The notes under the pieces are model-generated. The model had not been told where the DNA came from, did no database searches, and saw only the letters and a list, made by a program, of their open reading frames with translations. From contig CBDCSR010000003.1 of assembly GCA_965221785.1 (NCBI GenBank), positions 1,736,001-1,800,000 of the forward strand: a stretch of DNA of 64,000 nt, given 5' to 3'. Shown here piece by piece: positions 24,639 to 34,061 of the stretch. Position numbers and translations under genes: made by a program. Numbering within the stretch: position 1 is the first letter of the stretch; every line of letters begins with the position of its first letter. This DNA comes from BD2-11 sp965221785. Its GTDB lineage: Bacteria; Gemmatimonadota; Gemmatimonadetes; Longimicrobiales; Gaopeijiaceae.

Positions 24639-25781
24639 GTGTCGGACAGGCAACCCCTAGGCATACTTCAGGTTCTCGGCAGCGGATCCGGATTCATCCG
24701 TCTGCAGAAATTCGGCTACACTGCGTCCAAGCAGGACGTGTACGTCGGCCCCAAGGTCATTCGGCGCTTCGGACTGCGCACGGGGGACGAGATTGCCGGC
24801 GACGTCGGCAACCGGCCGCGCAACGGCAAGGCGCCCCCGCTCACGCGGGTGGTCGCGGTCAACGGCGAGCCGCCCGATGCGGTGCGCGACCGTCCCGAGT
24901 TCACGCGTCTGAGCGCGCTCCACCCCCGGAATCAGCTCAAGCTCGAGTGCGATATCACGCACTATGGGCAGCCCGACTTCACCAATCGCGTCATCGACCT
25001 CTTCTGTCCCTTCGGGAAGGGACAGCGGGCGATGATCGTGGCTCCGGCGAAGGCGGGGAAGACGACCATCCTCCAGCGGGTGGCGCAGGGGGTGGTCACC
25101 AACCATCCGGACTGCGATCTCTACATCCTTCTGGTGGACGAGCGTCCGGAAGAGATCACGGAGATGGAGATGTGCGGGTACGGCGAAGTCATCGCCTCCA
25201 GCTTCGACTATCCCGCCGAACGCCACGTGGCGGTCGCCGAGATCACCATGGAGCGCGCCCGCCGGCGGGTCGAGATGGGCCAGGACGTGGTCGTGATTCT
25301 GGACTCGATCACGCGTCTCGCCCGTGCCTACAACAACGTCGAGGAGGGAAGCGGGCGCACGCTCTCGGGCGGGCTGGATGCGAGCGTGATGGAGAAGCCC
25401 AAGCGGTTCCTGGGCAGCGCGCGCAATATCAGCGACGCGCAGGGCGGGGGCTCGCTGACGATCGTCGCCACCGCGCTCGTCGACACCGGATCGCGCATGG
25501 ACCAGGTCATCTTCGAGGAGTTCAAGGGCACGGGCAACAGCGAACTGCTGCTCTCCCGCGACCTGGCCGACCGGCGCATCTTCCCGGCCATCGACCTGGT
25601 GGCCTCGGCTACCCGACGCGAGGAACTGCTGCTCTCCCCCGAGGCGCTCACCCTCTCGCGCGCCTTCCGCCGCCAGTTGTCGCACAAATCCCCGGCTGAA
25701 GCCATGACCGAGCTGCTCGGCCTGATGGGGCGGACGCGCGGCAACGACGAACTGCTTGAAATGGCGCGTCAGCTCAACTGA
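24639..25781 (+). CDS. rho: Transcription termination factor Rho (short form)
   Basis: 380 residues from GTG 24639. The RNA-binding cold-shock-like domain starts almost at once (GILQVLGSGSGFIRL and DVYVGPKVIRRFGLRTGDEI), so the usual N-terminal helix bundle (Rho_N) of about 40 residues is absent; typical Rho is 410-430. The ATPase core is complete: Walker A VAPAKAGKT (about 134-142), Walker B VVVILDSITRLARAYN, the Q-loop region with SGGLDASVMEKPKRFLG, and the catalytic/R-loop part ending RMDQVIFEEFKGTGNSEL. It is a hexameric RNA-DNA helicase ending transcription. The 195-nt leader may hold autoregulatory sequence. Confidence 0.95.
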   Translation: MSDRQPLGILQVLGSGSGFIRLQKFGYTASKQDVYVGPKVIRRFGLRTGDEIAGDVGNRPRNGKAPPLTRVVAVNGEPPDAVRDRPEFTRLSALHPRNQLKLECDITHYGQPDFTNRVIDLFCPFGKGQRAMIVAPAKAGKTTILQRVAQGVVTNHPDCDLYILLVDERPEEITEMEMCGYGEVIASSFDYPAERHVAVAEITMERARRRVEMGQDVVVILDSITRLARAYNNVEEGSGRTLSGGLDASVMEKPKRFLGSARNISDAQGGGSLTIVATALVDTGSRMDQVIFEEFKGTGNSELLLSRDLADRRIFPAIDLVASATRREELLLSPEALTLSRAFRRQLSHKSPAEAMTELLGLMGRTRGNDELLEMARQLN

Positions 25782-25792
25782 CGCGGGCAGGA

Positions 25793-26302
25793 TCAGGGCG
25801 TACTCGCGTCACGCAGTCGCTCCAGCCCCACCTCCATCTCCCGGCCCTGGAGCCGATCCATGGCACGCGCCACATATCCCAGGATGGGATTCCACCCGAA
25901 GTCGCCGGTTTCTCGCCAGGTCACGCGGGTGCCGTCGTCGAGCCGGTCCAGGTCGATGGTCCCCTCGGTGATCATCGACCCGCCCTCCACCTCCACCCGG
26001 TAGCCAACCCGCTCCCCGGCGACGCTCTCCACGATGGTGAAGATGCCGTCGCCGAACTCCGGATCGTTCCAGCTCCGCCCCGCTCCGACCCCGCTTGGAG
26101 GGCCGAAGCGCTCCGCGGCGGCTTCGGGCCAGTCGGTCCAGGCTCCCCAGAGCGACACGTCGTTGACGTAGGCGAACACCTGCTCCGGGACCGCGGGCAT
26201 CTCCAGCGAGCGCTCGACCTCCCAGGTGCCGGGGAGGATGAGCCCGATGGCGAGCAGCGATATGAAGACCACCGCGAGGAAACTGAAGAACTTCACCGCC
26301 AT
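25793..26302 (-). CDS. SRPBCC-fold (polyketide cyclase/START-like) protein with N-terminal membrane helix
   Basis: 169 residues. Residues 4-24 are a hydrophobic anchor (FFSFLAVVFISLLAIGLIL). The remainder follows the START-like SRPBCC fold: VERSLEMPAVPEQVFAYVNDVSLWGAWTDWP, SWNDPEFGDGIF, GTIDLDRLDDGTRVTWRETGDFG and a C-terminal helix. The fold binds hydrophobic ligands; no catalytic residue is recognisable. It is 33 nt downstream of tesA on the same strand, so probably co-transcribed, and it converges with rho (11 nt between stop codons). Confidence 0.85.
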   Translation of the reverse strand: MAVKFFSFLAVVFISLLAIGLILPGTWEVERSLEMPAVPEQVFAYVNDVSLWGAWTDWPEAAAERFGPPSGVGAGRSWNDPEFGDGIFTIVESVAGERVGYRVEVEGGSMITEGTIDLDRLDDGTRVTWRETGDFGWNPILGYVARAMDRLQGREMEVGLERLRDASTP

Positions 26303-26335
26303 GCTGTGCTCCGGGATCGTGAGGGGGATTCGCGG

Positions 26336-27097
26336 TCAGCCGGCGCCGATGCGCCGCAGCACCGGCTCCAGACTGGTCCAGACGGTTTCGGCGATGATCT
26401 CGTGCCCTTCCACCGTAGGGTGGATGCCGTCGGCCTGGTTGAGTTGGCGGATGCCGCCCACGTCCTCCAGGAGGAAGGGGATGAGAGCAACCTCCGCTTC
26501 GCGGGCCACCTCGGGGAAGACCGCGCGGAAACTTCCGGCGTAGCGCTCGCCCAGGTTCGGAGGCGCCTGCATGCCCGCCAGCAGAATCTCGACCTCCGGG
26601 TATCGGGCCCGGGTCTGCCCGATGACGGCCAGCAGGTTGCTGCGCAGGGCATCGACATCCTGTCCCCGCAGGCCGTCGTTGGCGCCCAGCTCGATCACGA
26701 GCACGCGCACCGGCATGCGCAGCAGCCACTCGAGACGCCGCAGGCCTCCCGCGCTGGTGTCGCCGCCGACGCCCGCGTTCACCACCCGGAAGGGCAGTGC
26801 GGCCCGGTCGATGCGCGCCTGGACCCTCGCGGGGAAGGCGTGTTCCTGTGCGCTGCCCAGGCCGTAGCCCTCGGTGAGGCTCGTACCCAGGAAGAGGACA
26901 ACACCGCGCTCGGGTGAGATGTCTGTCGTAGAGACGGTGGATTGTGACGCAGCTGGCGCCGAGGACGAAGCGGCCTCGCGGGCGGCGTCCGTTGCCGCAA
27001 CTTCCCGATCCGGCGAACGTAACGCATCCGGGTCTTCTGCTCCCCCGCACGCGGGCAGAAACGTGAGCAGGCCTATTGCCGTCAGGCGTCTCCACAT
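26336..27097 (-). CDS. tesA: GDSL-type arylesterase / thioesterase I (TesA-like), lipoprotein
   Basis: 253 residues from ATG 27097. The signal peptide ends in LPAC (Cys17), so it is probably membrane-anchored, unlike soluble periplasmic TesA. SGNH blocks are all present: Ser73 in LGTSLTEG, Gly110 in NAGVGGD, Asn140 in LGAND, and Asp223/His226 in ADGIHP. Family members hydrolyse acyl-CoA or short esters and lysophospholipids. It is divergent from ybbA-ybbP, and the two start codons overlap by two bases, as in the E. coli tesA-ybbA arrangement. An earlier in-frame start would destroy the signal peptide. Confidence 0.92.
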   Translation of the reverse strand: MWRRLTAIGLLTFLPACGGAEDPDALRSPDREVAATDAAREAASSSAPAASQSTVSTTDISPERGVVLFLGTSLTEGYGLGSAQEHAFPARVQARIDRAALPFRVVNAGVGGDTSAGGLRRLEWLLRMPVRVLVIELGANDGLRGQDVDALRSNLLAVIGQTRARYPEVEILLAGMQAPPNLGERYAGSFRAVFPEVAREAEVALIPFLLEDVGGIRQLNQADGIHPTVEGHEIIAETVWTSLEPVLRRIGAG

Positions 27098-27818
27098 GAT
27101 GATCGTCGCCGAAGGTGTGAGCAAAGCGTACGGGCGCGGCAGCCGCTCGCTGGTCGTCTTGCGCGACATCGACCTGAGCGTCCCCGAAGAGGACTTTATC
27201 GCCCTCGTGGGTCCTTCGGGAAGCGGCAAGACCACCCTTCTGGGGCTGCTCGCAGGGCTCGACGCGCCCACCACCGGCTCCGTCAGCCTGGGCGGCGAGC
27301 GATTGTCGGCCCTTACCGCCGACGAGCGGGCCGCGTTTCGAGCGGAAAAGGTAGGCTTTGTCTTCCAGACCTTCCACCTCCTGCCCACCCTCACGGCGCT
27401 GGAGAACGTCATGGTGCCGCTGGAGCTGGCCCCGCGCGCAACGGCGTCGGGGAGTGCCGGGCGCGGGTCCCGGGTCAAGCCGCGCGTGCGGGGGCGTGAG
27501 CTGCTCGAGCGGGTGGGGCTCGCCGAGCGCATGCACCACTACCCGGCGCAGCTTTCCGGAGGCGAGCAGCAGCGGGTCGCGCTCGCCCGCGCCTTCGCCA
27601 ACCGGCCGCTTGTGCTGTTCGCGGACGAGCCCACGGGCAACCTGGACTCGGCGGCCGGGGCGGTGGTGGTCGAGCTGATGGAGGAACTCAACCGGGAGTG
27701 CCGCACCACCATCGTGCTCGCGACCCACGACCTGGAGTTGGCCGCCCGCGCGCGGCGCGTGATCACCCTGCGGGACGGGTGCATCACGTCGGACCGCCGG
27801 AACGGCGGGGCGGGGTGA
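27096..27818 (+). CDS. ybbA: ABC transporter ATP-binding protein (YbbA/LolD/MacB type)
   Basis: 240 residues, beginning MMIV. Walker A is GPSGSGKTTLL, the signature motif LSGGEQQRVALARA, Walker B LFADEPTGNLDS, and the H-loop VLATHD; all are intact, with an extra variable stretch (about residues 105-125) between the Q-loop (VFQTFHLL) and the signature. It belongs to the LolD/MacB/FtsE subfamily that powers FtsX-like permeases acting on outer-membrane or cell-wall substrates. The stop overlaps the permease GTG by 4 nt. In E. coli ybbA-ybbP lie beside tesA; substrate unresolved. Confidence 0.95.
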   Translation: MMIVAEGVSKAYGRGSRSLVVLRDIDLSVPEEDFIALVGPSGSGKTTLLGLLAGLDAPTTGSVSLGGERLSALTADERAAFRAEKVGFVFQTFHLLPTLTALENVMVPLELAPRATASGSAGRGSRVKPRVRGRELLERVGLAERMHHYPAQLSGGEQQRVALARAFANRPLVLFADEPTGNLDSAAGAVVVELMEELNRECRTTIVLATHDLELAARARRVITLRDGCITSDRRNGGAG

Positions 27819-30376
27819 TCCCCTTCTCGCTGCGGCTCGCCTGGCGGGAGGGCCGCGCCGGCGTGCGCCGCATCGGGGCCTACGCCGCATCGGTGGCGCT
27901 CGGGGTCGCCGCGCTGGTGGCCGTGCACTCCTTCAGCGGCGACGTGATCCGGTCGATACGGGAGGAGTCGCAGCTCCTGCTGGGCGCCGACCTGCGCCTC
28001 ACCTCCAACGCGCCCATCTCCGACAGCGTTCGCGCCATCGCCGACTCGGTGGTGGCGGAGGGAGGGCGCCTCTCCCGGGTCACGGGGCTGGTGTCCATGG
28101 TGTACGCGCCACAGAGCGGGGCCACGCGGCTGACCCAGGTGCGGGGGGTGGAGGGAGGCTTCCCGCTCTACGGGCGGGTGGAGACCACGCCCCCGGGGAT
28201 CTGGTCCCGCCTGGGCGAGCCCGGAGTCGCGATCGTGGACGAGGCCATCCCCATCCAGCTGGGCGTGGACACCGGCGACACCCTGCAGGTCGGCAGCTCC
28301 TCGTTCGTCATTCTGGGCACCGTGCGCGGCCTGCCCACCGACATCGGCTTCCAGAGCGCCATCGGCCCGCGCGTGTTCGTCGCCCGCAGCGGGCTCGCCG
28401 CCAGCGGTCTGCTCGAGTTCGGCAGCGTCGCCCGCTACCACGCCTACGTGCGCATGCCGGCGGGGGAGGACCCCGAGGACGTGGAGGACCGCCACTGGCG
28501 CTTCTTCCGCAACCAGGCAGTGACCTCGGTGACCGCCCAGGACCAGGCCCGCAGGCTCACCCGGGGCACGCGCGTGCTCGCCTGGTTCCTGCGGGTCGTG
28601 GGGCTGACCGCGCTTCTGCTCGGGGGCATCGGCGCGGCAAGCGCGATCCATGTGTACGTGAAGGAGAAGACCGCGTCGGTCGCGGTGCTGCGCTGCATCG
28701 GCGCGCGCGAACGGAGCGTCTTCAACGCCTACCTGTTCCAGGCGGTGGCGCTCGGGCTGGTCGGCTCGGTCGCGGGGGTGGCCGGGGGGATCGGGCTGCA
28801 GCGTTTCCTGCCGCTGCTGATCGCGGATGTGCTGCCCGTGACGGTCGAGGCGCGCGTGGACCGGACGGCCGTGGTCGCGGGGCTGGTGACCGGGATGGCG
28901 GCGGCCGCACTGTTCGCGCTCGTCCCGCTCCTCCGCATCCGCGGCATCGCCCCCCTCCAGGCCCTGCGCGCCGACTTCGAGCCGGAGGCGACGACGCGGT
29001 CGCGGCTGGATCGCGTGTTCGCATTCGGCGCTCTGGTCGGCGGGATGCTGCTCCTCAGCCTGTGGCAGGCCCCCGAGCCCGAGCACGGCCTCGCCTTCGC
29101 CGGCGGCCTGAGCGCGGCGCTGTTGCTCCTCTACGGAACCGCGGTCGCGCTGACCCGCCTTACCCGGCGGTACTTCCCGGCACGCGCTTCGTACGCCGTC
29201 CGCCAGGGCGTCGCCAACCTCTTCCGGCCTCAGAACCAGACCGCGGCCGTCATGCTCGCGCTCGGACTGGGCGCCTTCCTTATCACCACCGTGCTCGTGG
29301 TGCAGGCGAGCCTGGGCCGTGCGCTCTCGGTGGAGGGCGGGGAGGATCAGCCCAATCTGCTCTTCTTCGACGTCCAGCCCGACCAGCGGGACGGCGTGAC
29401 CGGGCTGGTGGCGGAAGCGGGCGGCGGCCCGGTCGACCTGACCGCCGTGGTGCCGGCCCGCATCTCCAGCCTGAATGGCCGTCCGGCCGCGGAGATACTG
29501 CGCGACCGCAGGGACGGCGGCCCGGCCCGCTGGGCGGTGCGCCGCCTCTACCGCAACACCTCGCGCGCCGAACTCTCCGACACCGAGGAGCTGGTGGCTG
29601 GCCGCTGGTGGGGGGAGGGGACGGCCCCGGCCGGCGACAACGGCGACCGCCCGCCCGACGGCGTCTCCCTCGACGCCGGCCTGGCCGACGACCTCCGGGT
29701 CGGGATCGGCGACCGGATCACATGGGACGTTCAGGGCGTCCCCGTGACCACCACCGTGGAGAACCTGCGCCGCGTCGACTGGGACCGCTTCGACATCAAC
29801 TTCCTGGTGGTGGCCGAGCCCGGCGTCTTCGACCGGGCGCCGCGCACCTACCTGGGCCTGGCCCGCATCGTCGACCCGGATGCCCGCGCGCGCATGCAGC
29901 GCAACCTGGTGCTCAGCCTCCCCAACGTCTCCGTGCTCGACCTGTCGCTCATCCAGGAGGCCCTCGACACCATCCTCGGCCGCGTGGGCGGGGCCATCCG
30001 CTTCCTCGCCTTCTTCATCGCCCTCGCCGGCGTGATTGTTCTGGTGGGTTCCCTCTCCACGTCCCGCTATCAGAGGATGCGCGAGAGCGCCCTCCTGAAG
30101 ACGCTGGGCGCGCGCCGCTCGCTCGTACGCCGGGTCCTGCTCGCCGAATACACGAGTCTGGGCACGCTCGCCGGGCTGACGGGCGCGCTGCTGGGCGTGT
30201 GCTCGGCGTGGGCGCTGGTCGAGTTCTTCTTCGAGATGAACTTCCACCTGCCGCTCGGGCGTGTCGCAGCCGTGTGGCTGGTGGTGGTCGCGCTGACTGT
30301 GGTCACCGGGTTCGCCAACAGCCGGGGCGTACTCCGGCGGAAGCCGCTGGAGACCCTGCGGGAGGTGGCGGAGTAG
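27815..30376 (+). CDS. ybbP: FtsX-like ABC permease (YbbP family)
   Basis: 853 residues from GTG 27815, which overlaps the ATPase stop (GTGA). The architecture fits YbbP: a first helix (GAYAASVALGVAALVAV), a periplasmic MacB-like domain, a three-helix FtsX block (about 255-380), a central helix pair (about 400-460), a second periplasmic domain (about 500-700), and a final FtsX block (about 725-845) with RESALLKTLGARRSLVRRVLLAEY, as in YbbP proteins. It is an inner-membrane protein that may extract lipids or lipid-linked molecules. Confidence 0.92.
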   Translation: MIPFSLRLAWREGRAGVRRIGAYAASVALGVAALVAVHSFSGDVIRSIREESQLLLGADLRLTSNAPISDSVRAIADSVVAEGGRLSRVTGLVSMVYAPQSGATRLTQVRGVEGGFPLYGRVETTPPGIWSRLGEPGVAIVDEAIPIQLGVDTGDTLQVGSSSFVILGTVRGLPTDIGFQSAIGPRVFVARSGLAASGLLEFGSVARYHAYVRMPAGEDPEDVEDRHWRFFRNQAVTSVTAQDQARRLTRGTRVLAWFLRVVGLTALLLGGIGAASAIHVYVKEKTASVAVLRCIGARERSVFNAYLFQAVALGLVGSVAGVAGGIGLQRFLPLLIADVLPVTVEARVDRTAVVAGLVTGMAAAALFALVPLLRIRGIAPLQALRADFEPEATTRSRLDRVFAFGALVGGMLLLSLWQAPEPEHGLAFAGGLSAALLLLYGTAVALTRLTRRYFPARASYAVRQGVANLFRPQNQTAAVMLALGLGAFLITTVLVVQASLGRALSVEGGEDQPNLLFFDVQPDQRDGVTGLVAEAGGGPVDLTAVVPARISSLNGRPAAEILRDRRDGGPARWAVRRLYRNTSRAELSDTEELVAGRWWGEGTAPAGDNGDRPPDGVSLDAGLADDLRVGIGDRITWDVQGVPVTTTVENLRRVDWDRFDINFLVVAEPGVFDRAPRTYLGLARIVDPDARARMQRNLVLSLPNVSVLDLSLIQEALDTILGRVGGAIRFLAFFIALAGVIVLVGSLSTSRYQRMRESALLKTLGARRSLVRRVLLAEYTSLGTLAGLTGALLGVCSAWALVEFFFEMNFHLPLGRVAAVWLVVVALTVVTGFANSRGVLRRKPLETLREVAE

Positions 30377-30385
30377 GCGCCTTCG

Positions 30386-31561
30386 CTACGCCCCCGCCCG
30401 CGCGAACGCCCGCAGCCGCTCGCTCGCCGTCTCCAGGCTGCCGATGCGCTTGCAGAAGACGAAGCGCACATAGGTGCTGTCCCCGGCCTCCACGTTGAAG
30501 AAGCTGGACCCCGGCACCGGGATCACCCCCGCATCGCGTCCCAGCGCGCGAGAGAAGGTGTCGTCGTCCTCGTCCGAGAGGTCCGAGAAGTCGGCCATGA
30601 TGTAGTAGGCGCCCTCCGGGGGGGAGCACCGGAACCCGCCCTCGCGCAGCCCCTGGTACAGCACTTCCCGCTTCGCCAGGTAACTCTGCTTCAGGTCGTC
30701 GTAGAACTCGGGCCCGAGCGTGTTCATCGCGGTCGCGACCCCCTCCTGCAGCGGGGCGGGCGCGCCCACGGTCAGGAAGTCGTGCACCTTGCGGATCTCG
30801 TCCGTCAGGTCGGCGGGGGCCACGATGGTGCCCAGCCGCCAGCCGGTCACGCTGTAGGTCTTGGAGGCGCCGGAGACGGTGACGGTGCGCTCGCGCATGT
30901 CGGGGAGCGTGGCCAGCGGGATGTGCTCGCCCTCGTAGTAGATGTGCTCGTAGATCTCGTCGGTGAACGCCAGGATATCATGACGCCGGCATATGTCGGC
31001 GACCCCCTCCAGCTCCTCACGGTCGAAGACCCGTCCGGTGGGGTTGTTGGGTGTGTTGAGGATGATGGCGCGCGTGCGCGGGGTGACGTCCGCCTCGAGC
31101 CGGGCCGCGTCCAGTCGGAACTCCGGCGGCTCCAGCCGATGGAAGACCGGCGTGGCCTCGCACAGGATGGCGTCGGGGCCGTAGTTCTCGTAGAAAGGCT
31201 CCAGCACGATCACTTCGTCGCCCGGGTTGATGACCGCCATCATGATGGACGCCATCGCCTCGGTGGCCCCGCAGGTGACCGTGATCTCGCGCTCGCCTTT
31301 CACCTCCATCCCGTACCACTCGCGGTACTTGCGCACCAGCGCGTCGCGGTAGCGCGGCGATCCCCAGGTGATCGCGTACTGGTTGATGTCCTTCTGGATG
31401 GCCTCACAGGCGGCGTCCTTTATCACCTGCGGCGCCGGAAAGTCCGGGAATCCCTGGGCCAGATTCAGCGCCCCGCACTCCTGCGCGACGCGCGTCATCT
31501 CGCGGATGACGGACTCGGTGAAGAGGCGCGTCCGGCGCGCCGTGCGTGGCTTCTGGGTCAT
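30386..31561 (-). CDS. Class I/II PLP-dependent aminotransferase (AspC/kynurenine-aminotransferase type)
   Basis: 391 residues from ATG 31561. Motifs: LAQGFPDFPAP near the N-terminus, GATEAMASIMMA, NTPNNPTG, DEIYEHIYYE, and the PLP lysine Lys234 in SGASKTYSVTGWRLG, with a late Arg in YVRFVFCK. The LAQGFPD opening is typical of kynurenine/glutamine-transaminase-like or methionine-pathway aminotransferases. The open frame goes further upstream to 31840, but without family similarity. It is divergent from the S9 peptidase gene, with a 422-bp gap. The precise amino donor is unknown. Confidence 0.92.
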   Translation of the reverse strand: MTQKPRTARRTRLFTESVIREMTRVAQECGALNLAQGFPDFPAPQVIKDAACEAIQKDINQYAITWGSPRYRDALVRKYREWYGMEVKGEREITVTCGATEAMASIMMAVINPGDEVIVLEPFYENYGPDAILCEATPVFHRLEPPEFRLDAARLEADVTPRTRAIILNTPNNPTGRVFDREELEGVADICRRHDILAFTDEIYEHIYYEGEHIPLATLPDMRERTVTVSGASKTYSVTGWRLGTIVAPADLTDEIRKVHDFLTVGAPAPLQEGVATAMNTLGPEFYDDLKQSYLAKREVLYQGLREGGFRCSPPEGAYYIMADFSDLSDEDDDTFSRALGRDAGVIPVPGSSFFNVEAGDSTYVRFVFCKRIGSLETASERLRAFARAGA

Positions 31562-31983
31562 GGTGTTGCGTTGCTCTCTGGAATGTGCCGGATCCGGGTC
31601 CCGTGAGCCGCCCGCCCCGGCCTGGCAGGCGCCCTTGTGCGCACAACGACATGTGCCTTCACGTGGCGACGCTGCAAGCTCTGTGGCGAGGGATGGATGG
31701 GCAAGGGCAAGTGTCCGGCTTAGTGTCCGCTTCGGGGACCGGCCAATTCCTTCTCCGCCTGGAATACTCGCAACCCTTGAGCTAAGGAGCCCACGGCGGG
31801 GTTTCGCCGACCCCGCCGGCGCGGACATTGGGCGGAGCACGATTCGCCCGCGCGCGCTTGCAGCCCCGAACCCGCTCCGGGCATATTGCCACCACCCCGC
31901 CGGGGCGTCGGGAGCGTCCCGTCCAACCCGCGCGGCAGCGGGTCCGCGAGCCGGATCCGGTCACCCTTCGGCAGGTCGGGAAC
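31562..31983. other. 422-bp divergent intergenic region with a hairpin
   Basis: No gene supported. It contains a direct repeat of GTGTCCG at 31711-31729 and, at 31794-31818, a perfect 9-bp stem (CGGCGGGGT with ACCCCGCCG, 7-nt loop) on the side of the S9 gene. It probably holds the promoters for the aminotransferase and S9 peptidase, but no convincing hexamer pair was identified. Confidence 0.5.
31794..31818. other. Stable 9-bp hairpin in the divergent region
   Basis: CGGCGGGGT (31794-31802) pairs fully with ACCCCGCCG (31810-31818) around a 7-nt loop. It could be a structured leader of the S9 gene or a terminator blocking read-through; there is no T-run. Confidence 0.45.
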
Positions 31984-34059
31984 ATGTTCGGTCTACGGGT
32001 CATTCGGGCTCAGGAAGGCGCGCACGGAGTCGCCGTTCTCGCGCTCCTCGCCATCGTCTTCATCCTCGGCGGCACATCGGCTGCCGCGCAGCAAACCCCC
32101 TTCGGCGTCGACGACGCCATCAACCTCACGCGGGTGTCGGACCCGCGCATGTCCCCCGACGGGGAACGGGTGCTGTTCTCGCGCTCCGAACTGGACTGGG
32201 ACGAGAACGAGCGCATCACGTCGCTCTGGATCGTGAACGCGGACGGCACGGACGCCCGGCGCTTCACCGGCGAGGACGGCGACTCCGGCGCGCGCTGGTC
32301 CCCGGACGGCCGCTGGGTGGCGTTCCTGCGTTCGAGCGGTGACGGGGAGGAGCGCAGGCGGCAGGTATTCCTCATCCGCACGGACGGCGGGGAGGCGCGG
32401 GCGCTGACCGAGCACCCCACCTCGGTGCGGTCGTTCGAGTGGGGCGATGCGGGCTCCATCTTCTTCCTCGCCAACGACTCGCTTCCGGACGAGGAGGAGG
32501 AACGCCGTGAGGACGGCTACGACGCCATCTTCGTCGACGAGGCGCCCAACGGGCAGACGCGGGGCGAGTGGTCGAGCATCTGGATGATCGCGCCGGACTC
32601 GGAGGACCCGGAGGCGCAGCGGCTCACCACCGGCAACCTTCGCATCGGCCAGTTCGCGGTCGCGCCCGGGGCGGAGCGCGTCGCCTACACCTACCGCCAC
32701 GAGAACAAGCGCAACGACGGCTACCTCTCCGAGATCGCCCTCCTGGACGTGGCCACCGGCGAGACCCGCGACCTGACCGACAACGAGGCGCCGGAGAGCT
32801 CGCTGGCGTGGTCTCCCGACGGCACCCGACTCGCCTTCGGCGCCCCCGACCTCGAGACCTGGGAGCTCGACCAGGGCAATCTGTACGTCATGGATGTCGA
32901 GAGCGGCGACGTGCGCCAGATGGCGCCCGACATGATGGTCGACATCCGGGGCGCGCCCGAGTGGCATCCCTCCGGCGAGGCCTTCTACTTCGCGGGGCTG
33001 GACCGGACGGTTGCCCACCTGTACCGGCTTGACGCAGAATCGGGCGCGCTGGAGGCCATCTCCTCAGGCGACGGCATCCTCTCCGCGCCCAGCTTCTCGG
33101 CGGACTTCACCCGCTACGCCTTCACGCACAACACGCCCACCGCTCCGGGCGACATCTATTCCGCGGGGATGGACGGCGGCGCTCCCACCCGCCTCACCGA
33201 GGCCAACCCATGGATGGCGGAGCGCCAACTGGCCGAGCCCGAGGTCGTCCAGTGGACCAGCCGCGACGGGCTTCCCATCGAGGGCATCCTCTACCGCAGC
33301 CTCAACCCCGACGCCCAGTCGCTGGTGCTCGAAATCCACGGCGGGCCGGCGGGCGTCTTCACCCGCGGCTTCGACGCCGACGCGCAGATCCTGGCCGCCG
33401 CGGGATACTCGATCATCCAGCCCAACGTGCGCGGCTCCTCCGGCTACGGGGACGAGTTGCTTCGCGGCAACATGAACGACATCGGGGGCGGGGACTACGA
33501 CGACGTGATGACCGGGGTCGACCACGTGCTGGGGACCGGAGTCGGTCACCCGGACTCGCTGTCCGTAAAGGGCTGGAGCTACGGGGGCATCCTGGGCGGC
33601 TGGACCATCACCCAGACCGACCGCTTCAAGGCCGCGAGCCTGGGGGCGATGGTGTCGGACTGGCAGAGCGAGTTCGGCACCGGCTTCCACTTCGATGTCC
33701 TGCGCTGGTACCTGGGCGGCGACCCGTGGTCGAACCGGAACCACTGGCTCGAGCGCTCCGCCTACTCCCACCTCGACCAGGTGACCACCCCGACCATCCT
33801 CTTCCACGGGGAGCGGGATCAGACGGACACCATGGCGCAGTCGATGAACTTCTTCGCGGGGCTGACGCACCTCGGCGTCGAGAGCCGTTTCATCCTCTTC
33901 CCGCGCGAGGGCCACGGCATCTCCGAGCCCCGGCACCACCGCACGCGCCTGGTCGAGGAGCTGCGCTGGCTCGAGCTGTACGTGCGCGGCAACGCGGACT
34001 GGGAGGCTCCGGAGCGTCCCGAGGAAGAAGGGAAGCCACGTCCCGTGACGGATGATTGA
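31984..34059 (+). CDS. Secreted S9 family peptidase (prolyl oligopeptidase/acylaminoacyl-peptidase type)
   Basis: 691 residues. A signal peptide (residues about 15-37, ending SAAAQQ) is followed by a beta-propeller of WD40-like/TolB-like repeats (about 45-415; for example MSPDGERVLFSR, ARWSPDGRWVAFLR, LAWSPDGTRLAF) and then the alpha/beta-hydrolase domain. The catalytic triad is complete: Ser532 in GWSYGG, Asp612 in GERDQTD, His644 in REGHGIS. It would cleave short peptides in the periplasm. Two bases after its stop begins the CAGTAGA-type repeat array, then the BNR-repeat gene. Confidence 0.93.
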   Translation: MFGLRVIRAQEGAHGVAVLALLAIVFILGGTSAAAQQTPFGVDDAINLTRVSDPRMSPDGERVLFSRSELDWDENERITSLWIVNADGTDARRFTGEDGDSGARWSPDGRWVAFLRSSGDGEERRRQVFLIRTDGGEARALTEHPTSVRSFEWGDAGSIFFLANDSLPDEEEERREDGYDAIFVDEAPNGQTRGEWSSIWMIAPDSEDPEAQRLTTGNLRIGQFAVAPGAERVAYTYRHENKRNDGYLSEIALLDVATGETRDLTDNEAPESSLAWSPDGTRLAFGAPDLETWELDQGNLYVMDVESGDVRQMAPDMMVDIRGAPEWHPSGEAFYFAGLDRTVAHLYRLDAESGALEAISSGDGILSAPSFSADFTRYAFTHNTPTAPGDIYSAGMDGGAPTRLTEANPWMAERQLAEPEVVQWTSRDGLPIEGILYRSLNPDAQSLVLEIHGGPAGVFTRGFDADAQILAAAGYSIIQPNVRGSSGYGDELLRGNMNDIGGGDYDDVMTGVDHVLGTGVGHPDSLSVKGWSYGGILGGWTITQTDRFKAASLGAMVSDWQSEFGTGFHFDVLRWYLGGDPWSNRNHWLERSAYSHLDQVTTPTILFHGERDQTDTMAQSMNFFAGLTHLGVESRFILFPREGHGISEPRHHRTRLVEELRWLELYVRGNADWEAPERPEEEGKPRPVTDD

Positions 34060-34061
34060 GC

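Noticed and set aside
27539..30247. 902-codon antisense frame opposite ybbP
   Set aside because: Low-complexity composition and no motifs; ybbP on the plus strand is coherent.
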